The notes under the pieces were generated by a model. The model made no database searches. It was not told the origin of the DNA and was given only the letters and a program-made list of their open reading frames with translations. Shown here piece after piece: positions 26,001 through 34,664 of a DNA stretch of 64,000 nucleotides (positions within the stretch are counted from its first letter, which is position 1; each line of letters opens with the position of its first letter). Position numbers and translations under genes: made by a program. Source of the stretch: Pectobacterium sp013449375 (lineage in GTDB: Bacteria > Pseudomonadota > Gammaproteobacteria > Enterobacterales > Enterobacteriaceae); assembly GCF_048593165.1 (NCBI RefSeq), contig NZ_CP184271.1; one strand, 5' to 3'.

Positions 26001-26129
26001 GTCTGAAAAGACCCTTGCTAAATATTTGACTGACAAGCACCCAGTAGCGCCACAGTCGCCATTTCTTTTTGGATAGATAGGCGCTGTGGCTTATATGAAT
26101 TTTTTACACTATGGGGTGGCTGGAGCGCG

Positions 26130-26588
26130 TTAGCTACGGCCAGAGTGGCCGAAGCCGCCTTCTCCACGTTCGCTGCCGACGAAATCGTCGACCAGATTAA
26201 ATTCGGCCTGAACGACGGGCACAAAGACCATTTGTGCGATACGCTCACCCGGCTCAACCGTAAACGTTTGTTGACCACGGTTCCAGACGGAAACCATCAG
26301 TTGCCCCTGATAGTCCGAATCAATCAGCCCAACCAGATTCCCCAGCACTACGCCGTGTTTGTGGCCTAAGCCGGAACGAGGAAGGATGACTGCCGCCAGC
26401 CCGGTATCGGCAATGTGAATCGCCAGTCCGGTTGGGATAAGCGTGGTTTCCCCTGCTTTGAGCTCAATGGCCTGATCCAGACAGGCGCGCAGATCGAGCC
26501 CGGCAGAACCTGGGGTGGCATAGGTGGGTAACGGGAATTGCTGCCCAACACGTGGGTCAACAATCTTAACGTCGATTTTTTTCATCAT
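26130..26588 (-). CDS. dut: Deoxyuridine triphosphatase Dut
   Basis: Hydrolyses dUTP to dUMP and pyrophosphate, keeping uracil out of DNA. It has 152 residues and works as a trimer. dUTPase motifs in order: GSAGLDLRA, PRSGLGHKHG, GNLVGLIDSDYQG, GERIAQMV, and the C-terminal arm RGEGGFGHSGR. It overlaps the end of coaBC by 23 bases, as is usual. Two adjacent ATGs are possible starts. Confidence 0.98.
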   Translation of the reverse strand: MMKKIDVKIVDPRVGQQFPLPTYATPGSAGLDLRACLDQAIELKAGETTLIPTGLAIHIADTGLAAVILPRSGLGHKHGVVLGNLVGLIDSDYQGQLMVSVWNRGQQTFTVEPGERIAQMVFVPVVQAEFNLVDDFVGSERGEGGFGHSGRS

Positions 26589-27843
26589 AACGGCTGATAA
26601 TCTCGTCGATTAACTTTTGGCCAAGAAGACGTTTGTCGCACTGCGGCAACGGCATGTCTCCATCGTGCCAAAAAATGTGTAACGCATTGGTTTCACTGTT
26701 AAAACCATGCCCGGAAAGAGAGACGTTGTTCGCGCAAATCATGTCCATTTTTTTACGCGCCAGTTTTTGCCGAGCGTATTCTTCCACATTCTGGGTTTCG
26801 GCAGCAAACCCGACAACATAAGGACGATTTTTCGTCATGGCGGCGACACCGGCGATAATATCTGGATTTTTGACCAGAGTGAGAGTCATTTCATCGCCTT
26901 GCTGACTCTGTTTTTTGATCTTCTCATCGGCGATATGTTTGGCGCGATAGTCGGCAACCGCCGCGCAGCCGATTACAATGTGCTGCTGTGCCGCGTGTGC
27001 CATGACCGCGTGTTCCATCTCCAACGCGCTACCGACGTCAATACGTGTGACGCCCTGCGGTGTGGCGAGCGAAACCGGGCCACTGACCAATGTGACATTC
27101 GCGCCACGGGCTGCCGCGGCCTGCGCGATAGCAAAGCCCATTTTTCCGGAGCTATGATTGGAGATAAAGCGAACCGGATCCAGCGCTTCTCTCGTTGGCC
27201 CAGCGGTGACCAGAATGTTCAGATGTTGCAGATCGTTGATGGCAGAAAAATGATGCTGCGCTAACCCGACAATCTCCAGCGGGTCGATCATCCGGCCCGG
27301 TCCAACATCGCCACACGCCTGGCTACCGCTATCTGGCCCCCAGATCGGTAAACCGCGAGCGGCCAGCGTGCGCAGGTTATCTTGCGTGGGCTCCGCGCGG
27401 TACATCTGCTGATTCATCGCAGGGACAACCGCGATAGGGGCAGAGGTCGCCAGACAAATGGTGGTCAGCAGGTCATTGGCCATACCGGCTGCGACGCGGG
27501 CGATCAGATCGGCGGTGGCCGGCGCGAGAATGACTAAATCAGCCCATTTCCCCAGTTCAATATGACCCATTGAGGCTTCCGCCGCAGGATCAAGCAGGTC
27601 GTCTGAAACTGGGTAGCCGGAGACGGCTTGTAGCGTCAGCGGCGTGATGAACGCTTTAGCGGCAGAGGTCATGACAACCCGTACATCCGCTCCAGCATCG
27701 CGCAGGCGCCGCACTACTTCTGGGCACTTGTATGCGGCGATGCCGCCGCTGATACCCAGCACGATTCGTTTGCCGGCGAGTGCATTCAGGCTGGAAAATT
27801 CCGTCATCATCATGGTCCGATTTAAAGTCAGAAGAGGCGTCAT
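26566..27843 (-). CDS. coaBC: Bifunctional CoaBC (phosphopantothenoylcysteine synthetase/decarboxylase)
   Basis: Makes 4'-phosphopantetheine in CoA synthesis. The N-terminal flavin-dependent decarboxylase CoaC (about 20-200) has GISGGIAAYK, the HIELGKWADLVILAPATAD region and PAMNQQMY. The C-terminal synthetase CoaB (about 210-420) has VTAGPTREALDPVRFISNHSSGKMG and the KKQ/KNPDI regions. The frame gives 425 residues. The homologous part begins at LAGKRIVLG, so internal ATGs around residues 10-12 may be the true start. Confidence 0.95.
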   Translation of the reverse strand: MTPLLTLNRTMMMTEFSSLNALAGKRIVLGISGGIAAYKCPEVVRRLRDAGADVRVVMTSAAKAFITPLTLQAVSGYPVSDDLLDPAAEASMGHIELGKWADLVILAPATADLIARVAAGMANDLLTTICLATSAPIAVVPAMNQQMYRAEPTQDNLRTLAARGLPIWGPDSGSQACGDVGPGRMIDPLEIVGLAQHHFSAINDLQHLNILVTAGPTREALDPVRFISNHSSGKMGFAIAQAAAARGANVTLVSGPVSLATPQGVTRIDVGSALEMEHAVMAHAAQQHIVIGCAAVADYRAKHIADEKIKKQSQQGDEMTLTLVKNPDIIAGVAAMTKNRPYVVGFAAETQNVEEYARQKLARKKMDMICANNVSLSGHGFNSETNALHIFWHDGDMPLPQCDKRLLGQKLIDEIISRYDEKNRR

Positions 27844-27996
27844 TTTACCATAACCTTGCAGCCAGATAGGAATCTTAAGGGGGCTGCCGTGGTTTCCCTT
27901 AGAAGATTGCGAAGCGCTTCGCAGCCTGTTAGCGCAGCTATCGTCCTGTTTTTATAGCCGTGACATGATGCCGTTGAGCGATATTGGGAGAGGACG

Positions 27997-28662
27997 ATGG
28001 GTTGGGAAAAGGGATTGGCACCGCGTGAAAAACTGGTGCGTTTAGGGGTTGAATCGCTGACGGATGTCGAATTGCTGGCGATTTTTCTACGCACTGGGCT
28101 GCCGGGCGTACATGTGATGCAACTGGCAGAGGATTTGCTGGTGCAGTTCGGATCGTTATACCAACTGATGACGGCCGATCAGTCTGCATTTCGTACCGCC
28201 AAAGGCGTAGGAATATCGAAATATACGCAAATCAAGGCGATTGCAGAGCTGTCGCGTCGGCTATTTTTCTCTCGTCTGGCGAAAGAGGATGCGATGCTGA
28301 ATCCTCAGGCAACAGGTCAATATCTGCAATTATTGCTGTCCCGACGTGAGCGTGAGGTGTTTTTAGTCCTGTTTTTGGACAATCAGCATCACGTTATTCG
28401 CCATCAGGAGATGTTTGTTGGTACGATTAACAGCGTGGAAGTACACCCGCGTGAAATTGTGCGTGAAGCGCTCAAGGCCAATGCCGCAGCGTTGATTCTG
28501 GCGCATAATCATCCGTCGGGAAAAGCAGAGCCGAGTCAGGCTGACCGTGCGATAACCGAACAGATTGTTAAAGCCTGTTTGTTAATGGAGATCCGCGTGC
28601 TCGATCATTTGGTTATTGGGCACGGCGAATACGTTTCTTTTGCCGAGCGTGGCTGGATTTAA
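27997..28662 (+). CDS. radC: RadC/YicR family protein (JAB/MPN domain)
   Basis: 221 residues. Two helix-hairpin-helix-like units in the N-terminal half (ESLTDVELLAIFLRTG; GVGISKYTQIKAIAEL) precede a JAMM metalloprotease-like domain with HNHPSGKAEPSQAD, where the metal ligands are conserved. The original radC mutation mapped to recG, and the function of this family is still unsettled. It is divergent from coaBC and upstream of rpmB, as in E. coli. Confidence 0.93.
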   Translation: MGWEKGLAPREKLVRLGVESLTDVELLAIFLRTGLPGVHVMQLAEDLLVQFGSLYQLMTADQSAFRTAKGVGISKYTQIKAIAELSRRLFFSRLAKEDAMLNPQATGQYLQLLLSRREREVFLVLFLDNQHHVIRHQEMFVGTINSVEVHPREIVREALKANAAALILAHNHPSGKAEPSQADRAITEQIVKACLLMEIRVLDHLVIGHGEYVSFAERGWI

Positions 28663-28705
28663 CAGATATTTCCGCGATCCAATGGGATCTTTAGCTGTTC
28701 GGGAC

Positions 28706-28734
28706 TTGAGCACTTACGCTTCAGAGCGTATACT
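28706..28734 (+). promoter_or_regulatory. Sigma-70 promoter of rpmB-rpmG
   Basis: TTGAGC and TATACT are separated by exactly 17 bases. It lies 166-194 bases upstream of rpmB, giving a leader of about 160 bases that contains a long hairpin. Confidence 0.7.
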
Positions 28735-28768
28735 ACGCCACCTTTGAGAATCTTGGGTGTGGCGTTAA

Positions 28769-28833
28769 GAGCCTATCTCAGCAGGTTTATCCTGATGACA
28801 GAGTCTTTTCAGTGAAGTTGCTGAGATGGGCTC
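28769..28833 (+). promoter_or_regulatory. Long hairpin in the rpmB leader
   Basis: GAGCCTATCTCAGCA and TGCTGAGATGGGCTC form a 15-bp stem with a single G-U pair, closing a 35-base loop. It lies in the transcribed leader of rpmB. It could be an autoregulatory structure of the ribosomal-protein operon or a small palindromic insertion; the sequence does not decide. Confidence 0.6.
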
Positions 28834-28899
28834 TAAAGCCTGACGAGGCGGCCAAACCCTATACGAAGCTCGAGCTGATTTGATTTTTGGAGAATAGAC

Positions 28900-29136
28900 A
28901 TGTCCCGAGTCTGCCAAGTTACTGGCAAGCGTCCGGTGGCCGGGAACAACCGTTCCCACGCACTGAATGCGACCAAACGCCGTTTTCTGCCGAACCTGCA
29001 TTCACACCGTTTCTGGGTTGAAGGCGAGAAGCGCTTTGTAACACTGCGTGTATCTGCTAAAGGTATGCGTGTTATTGATAAGAAGGGTATTGAGACGGTT
29101 CTGGCCGATCTGCGTGCCCGTGGTGAAAAGTATTAA
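28900..29136 (+). CDS. rpmB: 50S ribosomal protein L28
   Basis: 78 residues, starting MSRVCQVTGKRPVAGNNRSHA, the L28 family signature. TTTTGGAGAATAGAC before the ATG gives the ribosome binding site. First gene of rpmB-rpmG. Confidence 0.99.
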   Translation: MSRVCQVTGKRPVAGNNRSHALNATKRRFLPNLHSHRFWVEGEKRFVTLRVSAKGMRVIDKKGIETVLADLRARGEKY

Positions 29137-29147
29137 GGAACTGAATC

Positions 29148-29315
29148 ATGGCTAAGGGTGTTCGCGAGAAGATCAAGCTGGTTTCTTCTGCTGGTACTGG
29201 TCACTTCTATACCACTACGAAGAACAAACGTACTAAGCCGGAAAAATTGGAACTGAAGAAATTCGATCCCGTTGTCCGTCAGCACGTTGTCTACAAAGAA
29301 GCTAAAATTAAGTAA
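29148..29315 (+). CDS. rpmG: 50S ribosomal protein L33
   Basis: 55 residues (MAKGVREKIKLVSSAGTGHF to VYKEAKIK), same length as E. coli L33. It is the type without zinc-binding cysteines. It starts 11 bases after rpmB with AAGGAACTGAATC as ribosome binding site. Confidence 0.98.
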   Translation: MAKGVREKIKLVSSAGTGHFYTTTKNKRTKPEKLELKKFDPVVRQHVVYKEAKIK

Positions 29316-29329
29316 TTTCTGCTTCTTGA

Positions 29330-29358
29330 TAAAAACCCGGCCTTGGTCGGGTTTTTTT
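29330..29358 (+). terminator. Intrinsic terminator after rpmG
   Basis: AAAACCCGGC and GTCGGGTTTT around CTTG, then a run of T. It ends the rpmBG transcript, so the next gene and mutM need another promoter or read-through. Confidence 0.88.
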
Positions 29359-29448
29359 TCGCCCATATTTCAGTCTTACTTCTTGTACCCAGTCTGGCGT
29401 TATGCCAATTTCCTGTACTTCGACCTTACAACCATTCGGTACGCAGAC

Positions 29449-30822
29449 ATGGACTCGACATTGCACCAACTGTTGTTAGCAACACCACATACGCAACTCT
29501 TACTGCTCGTTGAAGCAGTTTATGGTTTAGATCCCAAAGTAGACCAGCGTATTGAAATGTTGTTACATGGCCAGAATATCGCTATGCAAGAAACCTCATT
29601 AAAACAGCGTATTGCATCCATTACTCGCGGTAAGGAATTTATTGATTATTATCAGTCTTATGGCTTTGCCATGGAACTTGAGGCACTGGTTGGTGATATC
29701 GCTTACTTGATTGACGACACGCCGAAAGTGGCATTTGCGTTGATTGATCAACTGATGTCTACACATTCCCGTGTCTATGAACGAGCGGATGATTCAAATG
29801 GCGATATTGGTGGAGCCTATGCAGCAGCACTTAGTGTGTGGATTAAGGCGGCAAGCCAGTGGCGTTCTCAAGGCGGAAAGACACGGAATTGGCCTGATGA
29901 GGTAAAGAAACGGCATGATGAGAATGATTATGCCGTGTGGGATGGTGTGATCGCACAAAGTGCAACGTTACTCACAGAGCCTGAATTACAGCAACTGGCG
30001 CAGGATTTTGAACATGAATATGCGGCAGCGCTGATCAATGCCCCTCTCGAAGAATATAACTTCCGAGCCGCACATGCCGCGATAGGGATTTCTGGTGTGG
30101 CGGAAGCGTTAAAAGACGTAGCGCTCTTTGAGCGTTCTATACTGTTGGGCTCTCCAGAACCTAATGAATTACAAAAGCTACGTATTGTAGAATTTTGTCT
30201 GTCGATCAATGAAGCGCAATCGGCACTGAAATGGCTACTGAAACCGTTCCAACATCATGCCGAAAGCCGACGTCAGGCCTTGCTGGATCAAGCCTATAGG
30301 CAGCTTGGCGATCTCAATGCGCTTTTGATTTTACGGCGTGAGGCTTATCAACGTTCCCCTGATTATCATCGGTTATGCGCGTTACTGGAGGTATTACCCG
30401 ACCAGCAAGAACGGGAAGCACTAGAACGTCAGGCTGTCACGAATGCGATCACGATAAGCGATATCGTCACAAGAATCGATACCTTACTCGCTCTATGTGC
30501 TTATACAGAAGCAGGAACACAAGTTATTGAGCATTTATCCTCATTGTCTGTTTTTTATGGCAGATTGATCGATTGGGCTGATAAATTCCATCGCGCTAAC
30601 GCATTTCTGGCTGAAGTTGCTTGTTATCGTCTACTACTCGACGATATTTTATCTTCTGGGCGTAGTAAGGCTTATGATCATGCGGCGACGTACTATCGTA
30701 AATTGGACAAACTGGCTTCTCAGCTCACAAGCCATGCACCTTTATCGGAGTGGGGCGAGTATCAAGAGCAGCTAAAACAGCAACATGGTCGGAAATATTC
30801 ATTCTGGCAGCGTTTGCAATAA
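29449..30822 (+). CDS. Conserved-looking protein of unknown function between rpmG and mutM
   Basis: I do not recognise this gene with certainty. The frame is open from within rpmG, but the upstream part crosses a terminator, so the start is placed at the ATG at 29449 (MDSTLHQLLLATPHTQLL), giving 457 residues. There is no strong ribosome binding site. The protein is almost entirely alpha-helical and soluble, with repeated helix-pair character (for example NALLILRREAYQRSPDYHRLCALLEVLPD), suggesting a TPR-like solenoid. It resembles proteins called DUF6880, from memory only. It interrupts the rpmB-rpmG-mutM order of E. coli and ends 26 bases before mutM. Confidence 0.8.
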   Translation: MDSTLHQLLLATPHTQLLLLVEAVYGLDPKVDQRIEMLLHGQNIAMQETSLKQRIASITRGKEFIDYYQSYGFAMELEALVGDIAYLIDDTPKVAFALIDQLMSTHSRVYERADDSNGDIGGAYAAALSVWIKAASQWRSQGGKTRNWPDEVKKRHDENDYAVWDGVIAQSATLLTEPELQQLAQDFEHEYAAALINAPLEEYNFRAAHAAIGISGVAEALKDVALFERSILLGSPEPNELQKLRIVEFCLSINEAQSALKWLLKPFQHHAESRRQALLDQAYRQLGDLNALLILRREAYQRSPDYHRLCALLEVLPDQQEREALERQAVTNAITISDIVTRIDTLLALCAYTEAGTQVIEHLSSLSVFYGRLIDWADKFHRANAFLAEVACYRLLLDDILSSGRSKAYDHAATYYRKLDKLASQLTSHAPLSEWGEYQEQLKQQHGRKYSFWQRLQ

Positions 30823-30847
30823 TTGAGATATCTTCCAGAGAGAGAAT

Positions 30848-31657
30848 ATGCCTGAATTACCTGAGGTTGAAACCAGTCGTCGGGGGATTTCACCCTATCT
30901 TGTCGATCATACCATTCTGTATGCTGAGGTTAGGAATACGCGCTTGCGCTGGCCTGTGTCGGCTGAGATCCTCTCGCTGAGCGATGAACCGGTACTCAGC
31001 GTGCGTCGGCGGGCAAAATACCTGCTGATTGAACTGACGCGCGGCTGGATTATTGTGCATCTCGGCATGTCCGGCAGCTTGCGGGTACTGCCGGAATATA
31101 GCGAGCCGGAGAAACACGATCATGTTGATTTGGTGATGGACAGCGGTAAGGTGCTGCGTTACACCGATCCTCGGCGCTTTGGTGCGTGGCTGTGGACAGA
31201 TAATCCAGAAACCTGCTCGGTATTGGCGCATTTGGGGCCAGAGCCGTTAGAGGCGGAATTCTCCGCAGACTATCTCTATCAAGCCTCACGCGGTAAAAAG
31301 ACGGCAATCAAACAGTGGATTATGGATAACAAAGTAGTGGTTGGCGTAGGCAACATTTACGCGAGCGAATCACTGTTTGCTGCGGGTATCCACCCTGACA
31401 GAGCCGCCGGATCGTTAAATGAAAACGATGCAGCCGTATTAGTGAACGTGATTAAACAGGTGCTACAGCTTTCGATTGAGCAAGGTGGAACGACGCTGCG
31501 TGACTTTTTGCAGTCAGACGGTAAGCCCGGTTATTTTGCGCAGGAGCTGCGAGTCTATGGCCGCAATGGTGAACCTTGCCGGACATGTGGGACACCGGTG
31601 GAGATGAAAAAACATGGGCAACGTAGCACGTTTTTCTGTCGCCGCTGTCAACATTAA
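30848..31657 (+). CDS. mutM: Formamidopyrimidine-DNA glycosylase MutM
   Basis: Removes oxidised purines such as 8-oxoguanine and nicks the abasic site. It has 269 residues. The catalytic N-terminal Pro-Glu (MPELPEVE) is intact. The helix-two-turn-helix region contains VVGVGNIYASE, and the C-terminal zinc finger is CRTCGTPVEMKKHGQRSTFFCRRC. AGAGAGAATATGCC gives the ribosome binding site. Confidence 0.98.
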   Translation: MPELPEVETSRRGISPYLVDHTILYAEVRNTRLRWPVSAEILSLSDEPVLSVRRRAKYLLIELTRGWIIVHLGMSGSLRVLPEYSEPEKHDHVDLVMDSGKVLRYTDPRRFGAWLWTDNPETCSVLAHLGPEPLEAEFSADYLYQASRGKKTAIKQWIMDNKVVVGVGNIYASESLFAAGIHPDRAAGSLNENDAAVLVNVIKQVLQLSIEQGGTTLRDFLQSDGKPGYFAQELRVYGRNGEPCRTCGTPVEMKKHGQRSTFFCRRCQH

Positions 31658-31698
31658 ATAGCAAAGCAATATTTACCATAATAGAAAGATAAAAATAT

Positions 31699-32673
31699 AT
31701 GCAACGTATTTTGGTGATGAGAATTGATTTCTTGGGAGACATGGTTTGTACCACTGCGCTGATCCATTCGTTAAAAACGGAATGGCCAGACACGGAAATT
31801 CATGTACTCGCGAATAAATGCAATGCCGATGTTTTGTCTGGTAATCCCGATATTACCCGTGTACATCACTATATCTACAGTAAAAATAGGTATCGAAATC
31901 CCCGTGGTGGATTACTGTCTGCGCTGATAGATAAATTCAATCTTATTATTTCACTTCGACGTTTGAAGTTTGATCTTATGATTATTCCGAATGGGGGAAT
32001 GAATAAGAATTCTATTCAATTCTCACGTTGGTTGAATATTCAAGATAAACGATGGCACAACTCTGAGACAGAATTTGACGACCGCAATATTGAACATGTT
32101 ACACATCGACCAATAAAGCACGAAGTATTAGCGGGATATGATTTAATGCCGGAACTGTGCGTGACGAGCACTGACGATTTACAGCTTTATGTTTATCCTC
32201 ATCCAGAATTAAAAAAACAATGGTCAGAAAAGCTAAGAAATAACGATAAAAAAAATGTCGGTTTTTTTATCTCGAATAAAGCATATGAACGCCGCTGGCC
32301 GTGGGCGAGTTGGTATTCCCTTGCTCAGTCATTTGGTAGTGACTTCAATATTATTATTTTTTCTAATCCAGGTGAGAAGCCAAAGCAAGATGCGCTTAAT
32401 GGCATTACGGTTCAGTGTATCGACACTGAGACTGTGCCCGACCTTATCGCAGCAATGAGCCAATTAGATGTGGTTGTGTCGGCTGATAGTGCGCCAGTGC
32501 ACCTTGGCTCGGCGTTGCAGATACCGGTTGTTGGTCTATTCGAAGCAAGACCAGAGAAATATTTTCGCTGGTATCCAGTTGGTGTACATCACACCTTGCT
32601 GTATTCAGGCAAGTATATTGACAGTATCAGCGTGGTAGATGTCAAAGAGGCGGTTTATTCTCTTATCTCGTAG
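31699..32673 (+). CDS. GT9-family glycosyltransferase (heptosyltransferase-like)
   Basis: 324 residues of the ADP-heptose:LPS heptosyltransferase family. The N-terminal motif is RILVMRIDFLGDMVCTTALI with the conserved Asp; the C-terminal nucleotide-sugar site is VVSADSAPVHLGSALQIPVVGLFEARP. It probably adds heptose to the LPS core, acceptor unknown. It lies at the edge of the LPS locus, just after mutM, and converges on coaD with a 5-base gap. It is more AT-rich than mutM and is the only LPS gene on the plus strand. Confidence 0.85.
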   Translation: MQRILVMRIDFLGDMVCTTALIHSLKTEWPDTEIHVLANKCNADVLSGNPDITRVHHYIYSKNRYRNPRGGLLSALIDKFNLIISLRRLKFDLMIIPNGGMNKNSIQFSRWLNIQDKRWHNSETEFDDRNIEHVTHRPIKHEVLAGYDLMPELCVTSTDDLQLYVYPHPELKKQWSEKLRNNDKKNVGFFISNKAYERRWPWASWYSLAQSFGSDFNIIIFSNPGEKPKQDALNGITVQCIDTETVPDLIAAMSQLDVVVSADSAPVHLGSALQIPVVGLFEARPEKYFRWYPVGVHHTLLYSGKYIDSISVVDVKEAVYSLIS

Positions 32674-32678
32674 CCATA

Positions 32679-33161
32679 TTAGTTTCGAAGCTTTTCCATT
32701 AAGGCACTAACGATGGCATCGGGTAAGAAATGTGATACGTCACCGCCGTGACGAGCGACTTCTTTGACCAGAGAAGATGAAATAAACGACCACTCTTCCG
32801 ATGGCATCAGGAACACGCTTTCGAGCGTCGGCATCAGGTGATGATTCATTTTTGCGAGCTGGAGTTCATATTCGAAATCGGCGACGGCTCGCAAACCGCG
32901 CACGAGAATAGTGGCGTTTTGCTGCTGTGCGAAGTGCGCCATGAGATCGCTGAAGCCAATGACATCGACATTCGTTAAATGCAGTGTCGCGCTTTTCGCC
33001 AGTGCCACGCGTTCATCCAGAGTGAAAAGCGTATGCTTGCTCGGGCTGGCGGCGATGGCCAGTACCACATGGTCGAACAGTCGTGATGCTCGCGTCAGTA
33101 GATCCAAATGACCATTGGTTAATGGATCGAACGTTCCGGGGTAAATCGCTTTGGTTGTCAT
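32679..33161 (-). CDS. coaD: Phosphopantetheine adenylyltransferase CoaD
   Basis: Adenylates 4'-phosphopantetheine to dephospho-CoA. 160 residues from the ATG at 33161; the longer frame begins with a GTG one codon earlier. Nucleotidyltransferase motifs AIYPGTFDPLTNGHLDL and PSEEWSFISSSLVKEVA are intact. Placement beside waaA is conserved in enterobacteria. Confidence 0.97.
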   Translation of the reverse strand: MTTKAIYPGTFDPLTNGHLDLLTRASRLFDHVVLAIAASPSKHTLFTLDERVALAKSATLHLTNVDVIGFSDLMAHFAQQQNATILVRGLRAVADFEYELQLAKMNHHLMPTLESVFLMPSEEWSFISSSLVKEVARHGGDVSHFLPDAIVSALMEKLRN

Positions 33162-33197
33162 CACGTCAGCCCTTCATTCACTGTTTCGGTAGTAACT

Positions 33198-34475
33198 TTA
33201 CTGCGTCCGCTGGGGCAAATAAGGTTCCAGGAGTGTTAGCAGCATCTGTAGAGCCCCCTGATTTTGATGTAACACTTCCACGGCGTGTCGACCATAGTAG
33301 AGGCGATAGTCTTCGTCAGCGAGCAGTTTCCCGACTTCTTTGCCAAGCGAGTCTGCATCGGTCACGGTAATCAATCCGTCGGCCTGATCGAGTTTGTTAC
33401 AGATATCTTTAAAATTGAACGTGTGTGGCCCCATCAAGACCGGAATAGCGTGGGCTGCGGCTTCTAGTGGATTATGCCCGCCTCGTTCAACCAAACTTCC
33501 ACCGACAAACGCCAGATCGGCGATGCCGTACAACAGCATCAGCTCACCCATGGTATCCCCAATGACGACCTGCGTGTTTGCCGGAGGCTGTTCACCACTG
33601 CTGCGCAGCGTATAGGTAAATCCCAGATTCTCTGTCAGCGCCTGCGTGGTGGCGAAACGTTCCGGATGGCGGGGCACAAGAATCAGTAATAAATCAGGGT
33701 AGGTAGCAAGCAACTGTCGATGAGCGGCCAGAACGATCGCTTCCTCGCCTTCGTGTGTACTGGTAGCGATCCATACTGGTCGGCGCGGCGCCCATTGTCG
33801 GCGTAATGTCACCGCACGTGCCGCCAGTTCCGGCGTTACAGAAATATCAAATTTAAGACTGCCGGTCACTTTCAGGCTTGAGCGTTTCAGGCCAAGATCG
33901 ATAAATCGATTCCCGTCTTCCTGATTCTGCGCAGCGACGAGAGTAATGCGCTGCAAGATATGGCGCGTTAGCTTGCCAATTTTTTTATAACCCGCAGCGG
34001 AGCGTTCAGACAACCGAGCATTCGCAATAACCAAAGGGATCTCGCGTTTATGCAACTCTGCAATCAGGTTTGGCCATAGCTCAGTTTCCATAATGATGAC
34101 GATTTTCGGGCGAACTTGGTCAAAAAACCGTCTCAAGGAACAGGGTAAATCATAAGGCAGGTAAACGTGATAAACCGTGTCGCCAAATGCGGAACGGACG
34201 CGTTCGGAACCGGTGGGCGTCATGGTGGTCACGGTGATCGGCAGATTGGGGTAACGATGGCGCAGCGCTCTCACTAGGGGAATGGCAGCCAGCGTTTCAC
34301 CCACCGACACCGAATGCAGCATGATACCGTCTGGCTTAACCTTCTCTGCACAAAAACCGTAGCGTTCACCCCAGCGCCGACGATAGGCCGGTGCTTTGCG
34401 GCCACGAAGCCACAGGCGAAGCCAAATCAACGGTTGGATGAGGTGCAGGATAATGGTGTAGAGAGCTTGTAGCAT
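33198..34475 (-). CDS. waaA: Kdo transferase WaaA
   Basis: Adds the two Kdo residues to lipid IVA. 425 residues with an N-terminal membrane anchor (IILHLIQPLIWLRLWLRG). The family element GVSGEtype region appears as HSVSVGETLAAIPLVRALR. C-terminal GT30 motifs include ATSTHEGEE, VPRHPERF and VGGSLVERGGHNPLE. It is the penultimate gene of the minus-strand LPS run. Confidence 0.97.
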   Translation of the reverse strand: MLQALYTIILHLIQPLIWLRLWLRGRKAPAYRRRWGERYGFCAEKVKPDGIMLHSVSVGETLAAIPLVRALRHRYPNLPITVTTMTPTGSERVRSAFGDTVYHVYLPYDLPCSLRRFFDQVRPKIVIIMETELWPNLIAELHKREIPLVIANARLSERSAAGYKKIGKLTRHILQRITLVAAQNQEDGNRFIDLGLKRSSLKVTGSLKFDISVTPELAARAVTLRRQWAPRRPVWIATSTHEGEEAIVLAAHRQLLATYPDLLLILVPRHPERFATTQALTENLGFTYTLRSSGEQPPANTQVVIGDTMGELMLLYGIADLAFVGGSLVERGGHNPLEAAAHAIPVLMGPHTFNFKDICNKLDQADGLITVTDADSLGKEVGKLLADEDYRLYYGRHAVEVLHQNQGALQMLLTLLEPYLPQRTQ

Positions 34476-34602
34476 AAGGTTTACTGTTATCGGTTATCGC
34501 TGGGGTGATTTTATCGGGTTAGTGAGGATAAGGCTATGCTCATAATGCATGGAGGCATCTCAGATTCACCCGCATTGCACTACAACACATCATCGTTTGT
34601 TG

Positions 34603-34642
34603 CCATGTTGGCATTCGCTGCTTTAAACGAATACCAACATGG
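34603..34642. repeat. Long hairpin between the GT2 gene and waaA
   Basis: CCATGTTGGCATTCG and CGAATACCAACATGG pair with one mismatch over 15 positions, loop CTGCTTTAAA. No T-run follows on either strand, so it is not a classical terminator. It lies in the 189-base spacer before waaA and may separate the variable LPS transcript from waaA-coaD. Confidence 0.6.
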
Positions 34643-34664
34643 TGTTGATTGATTTGTATTGTGC

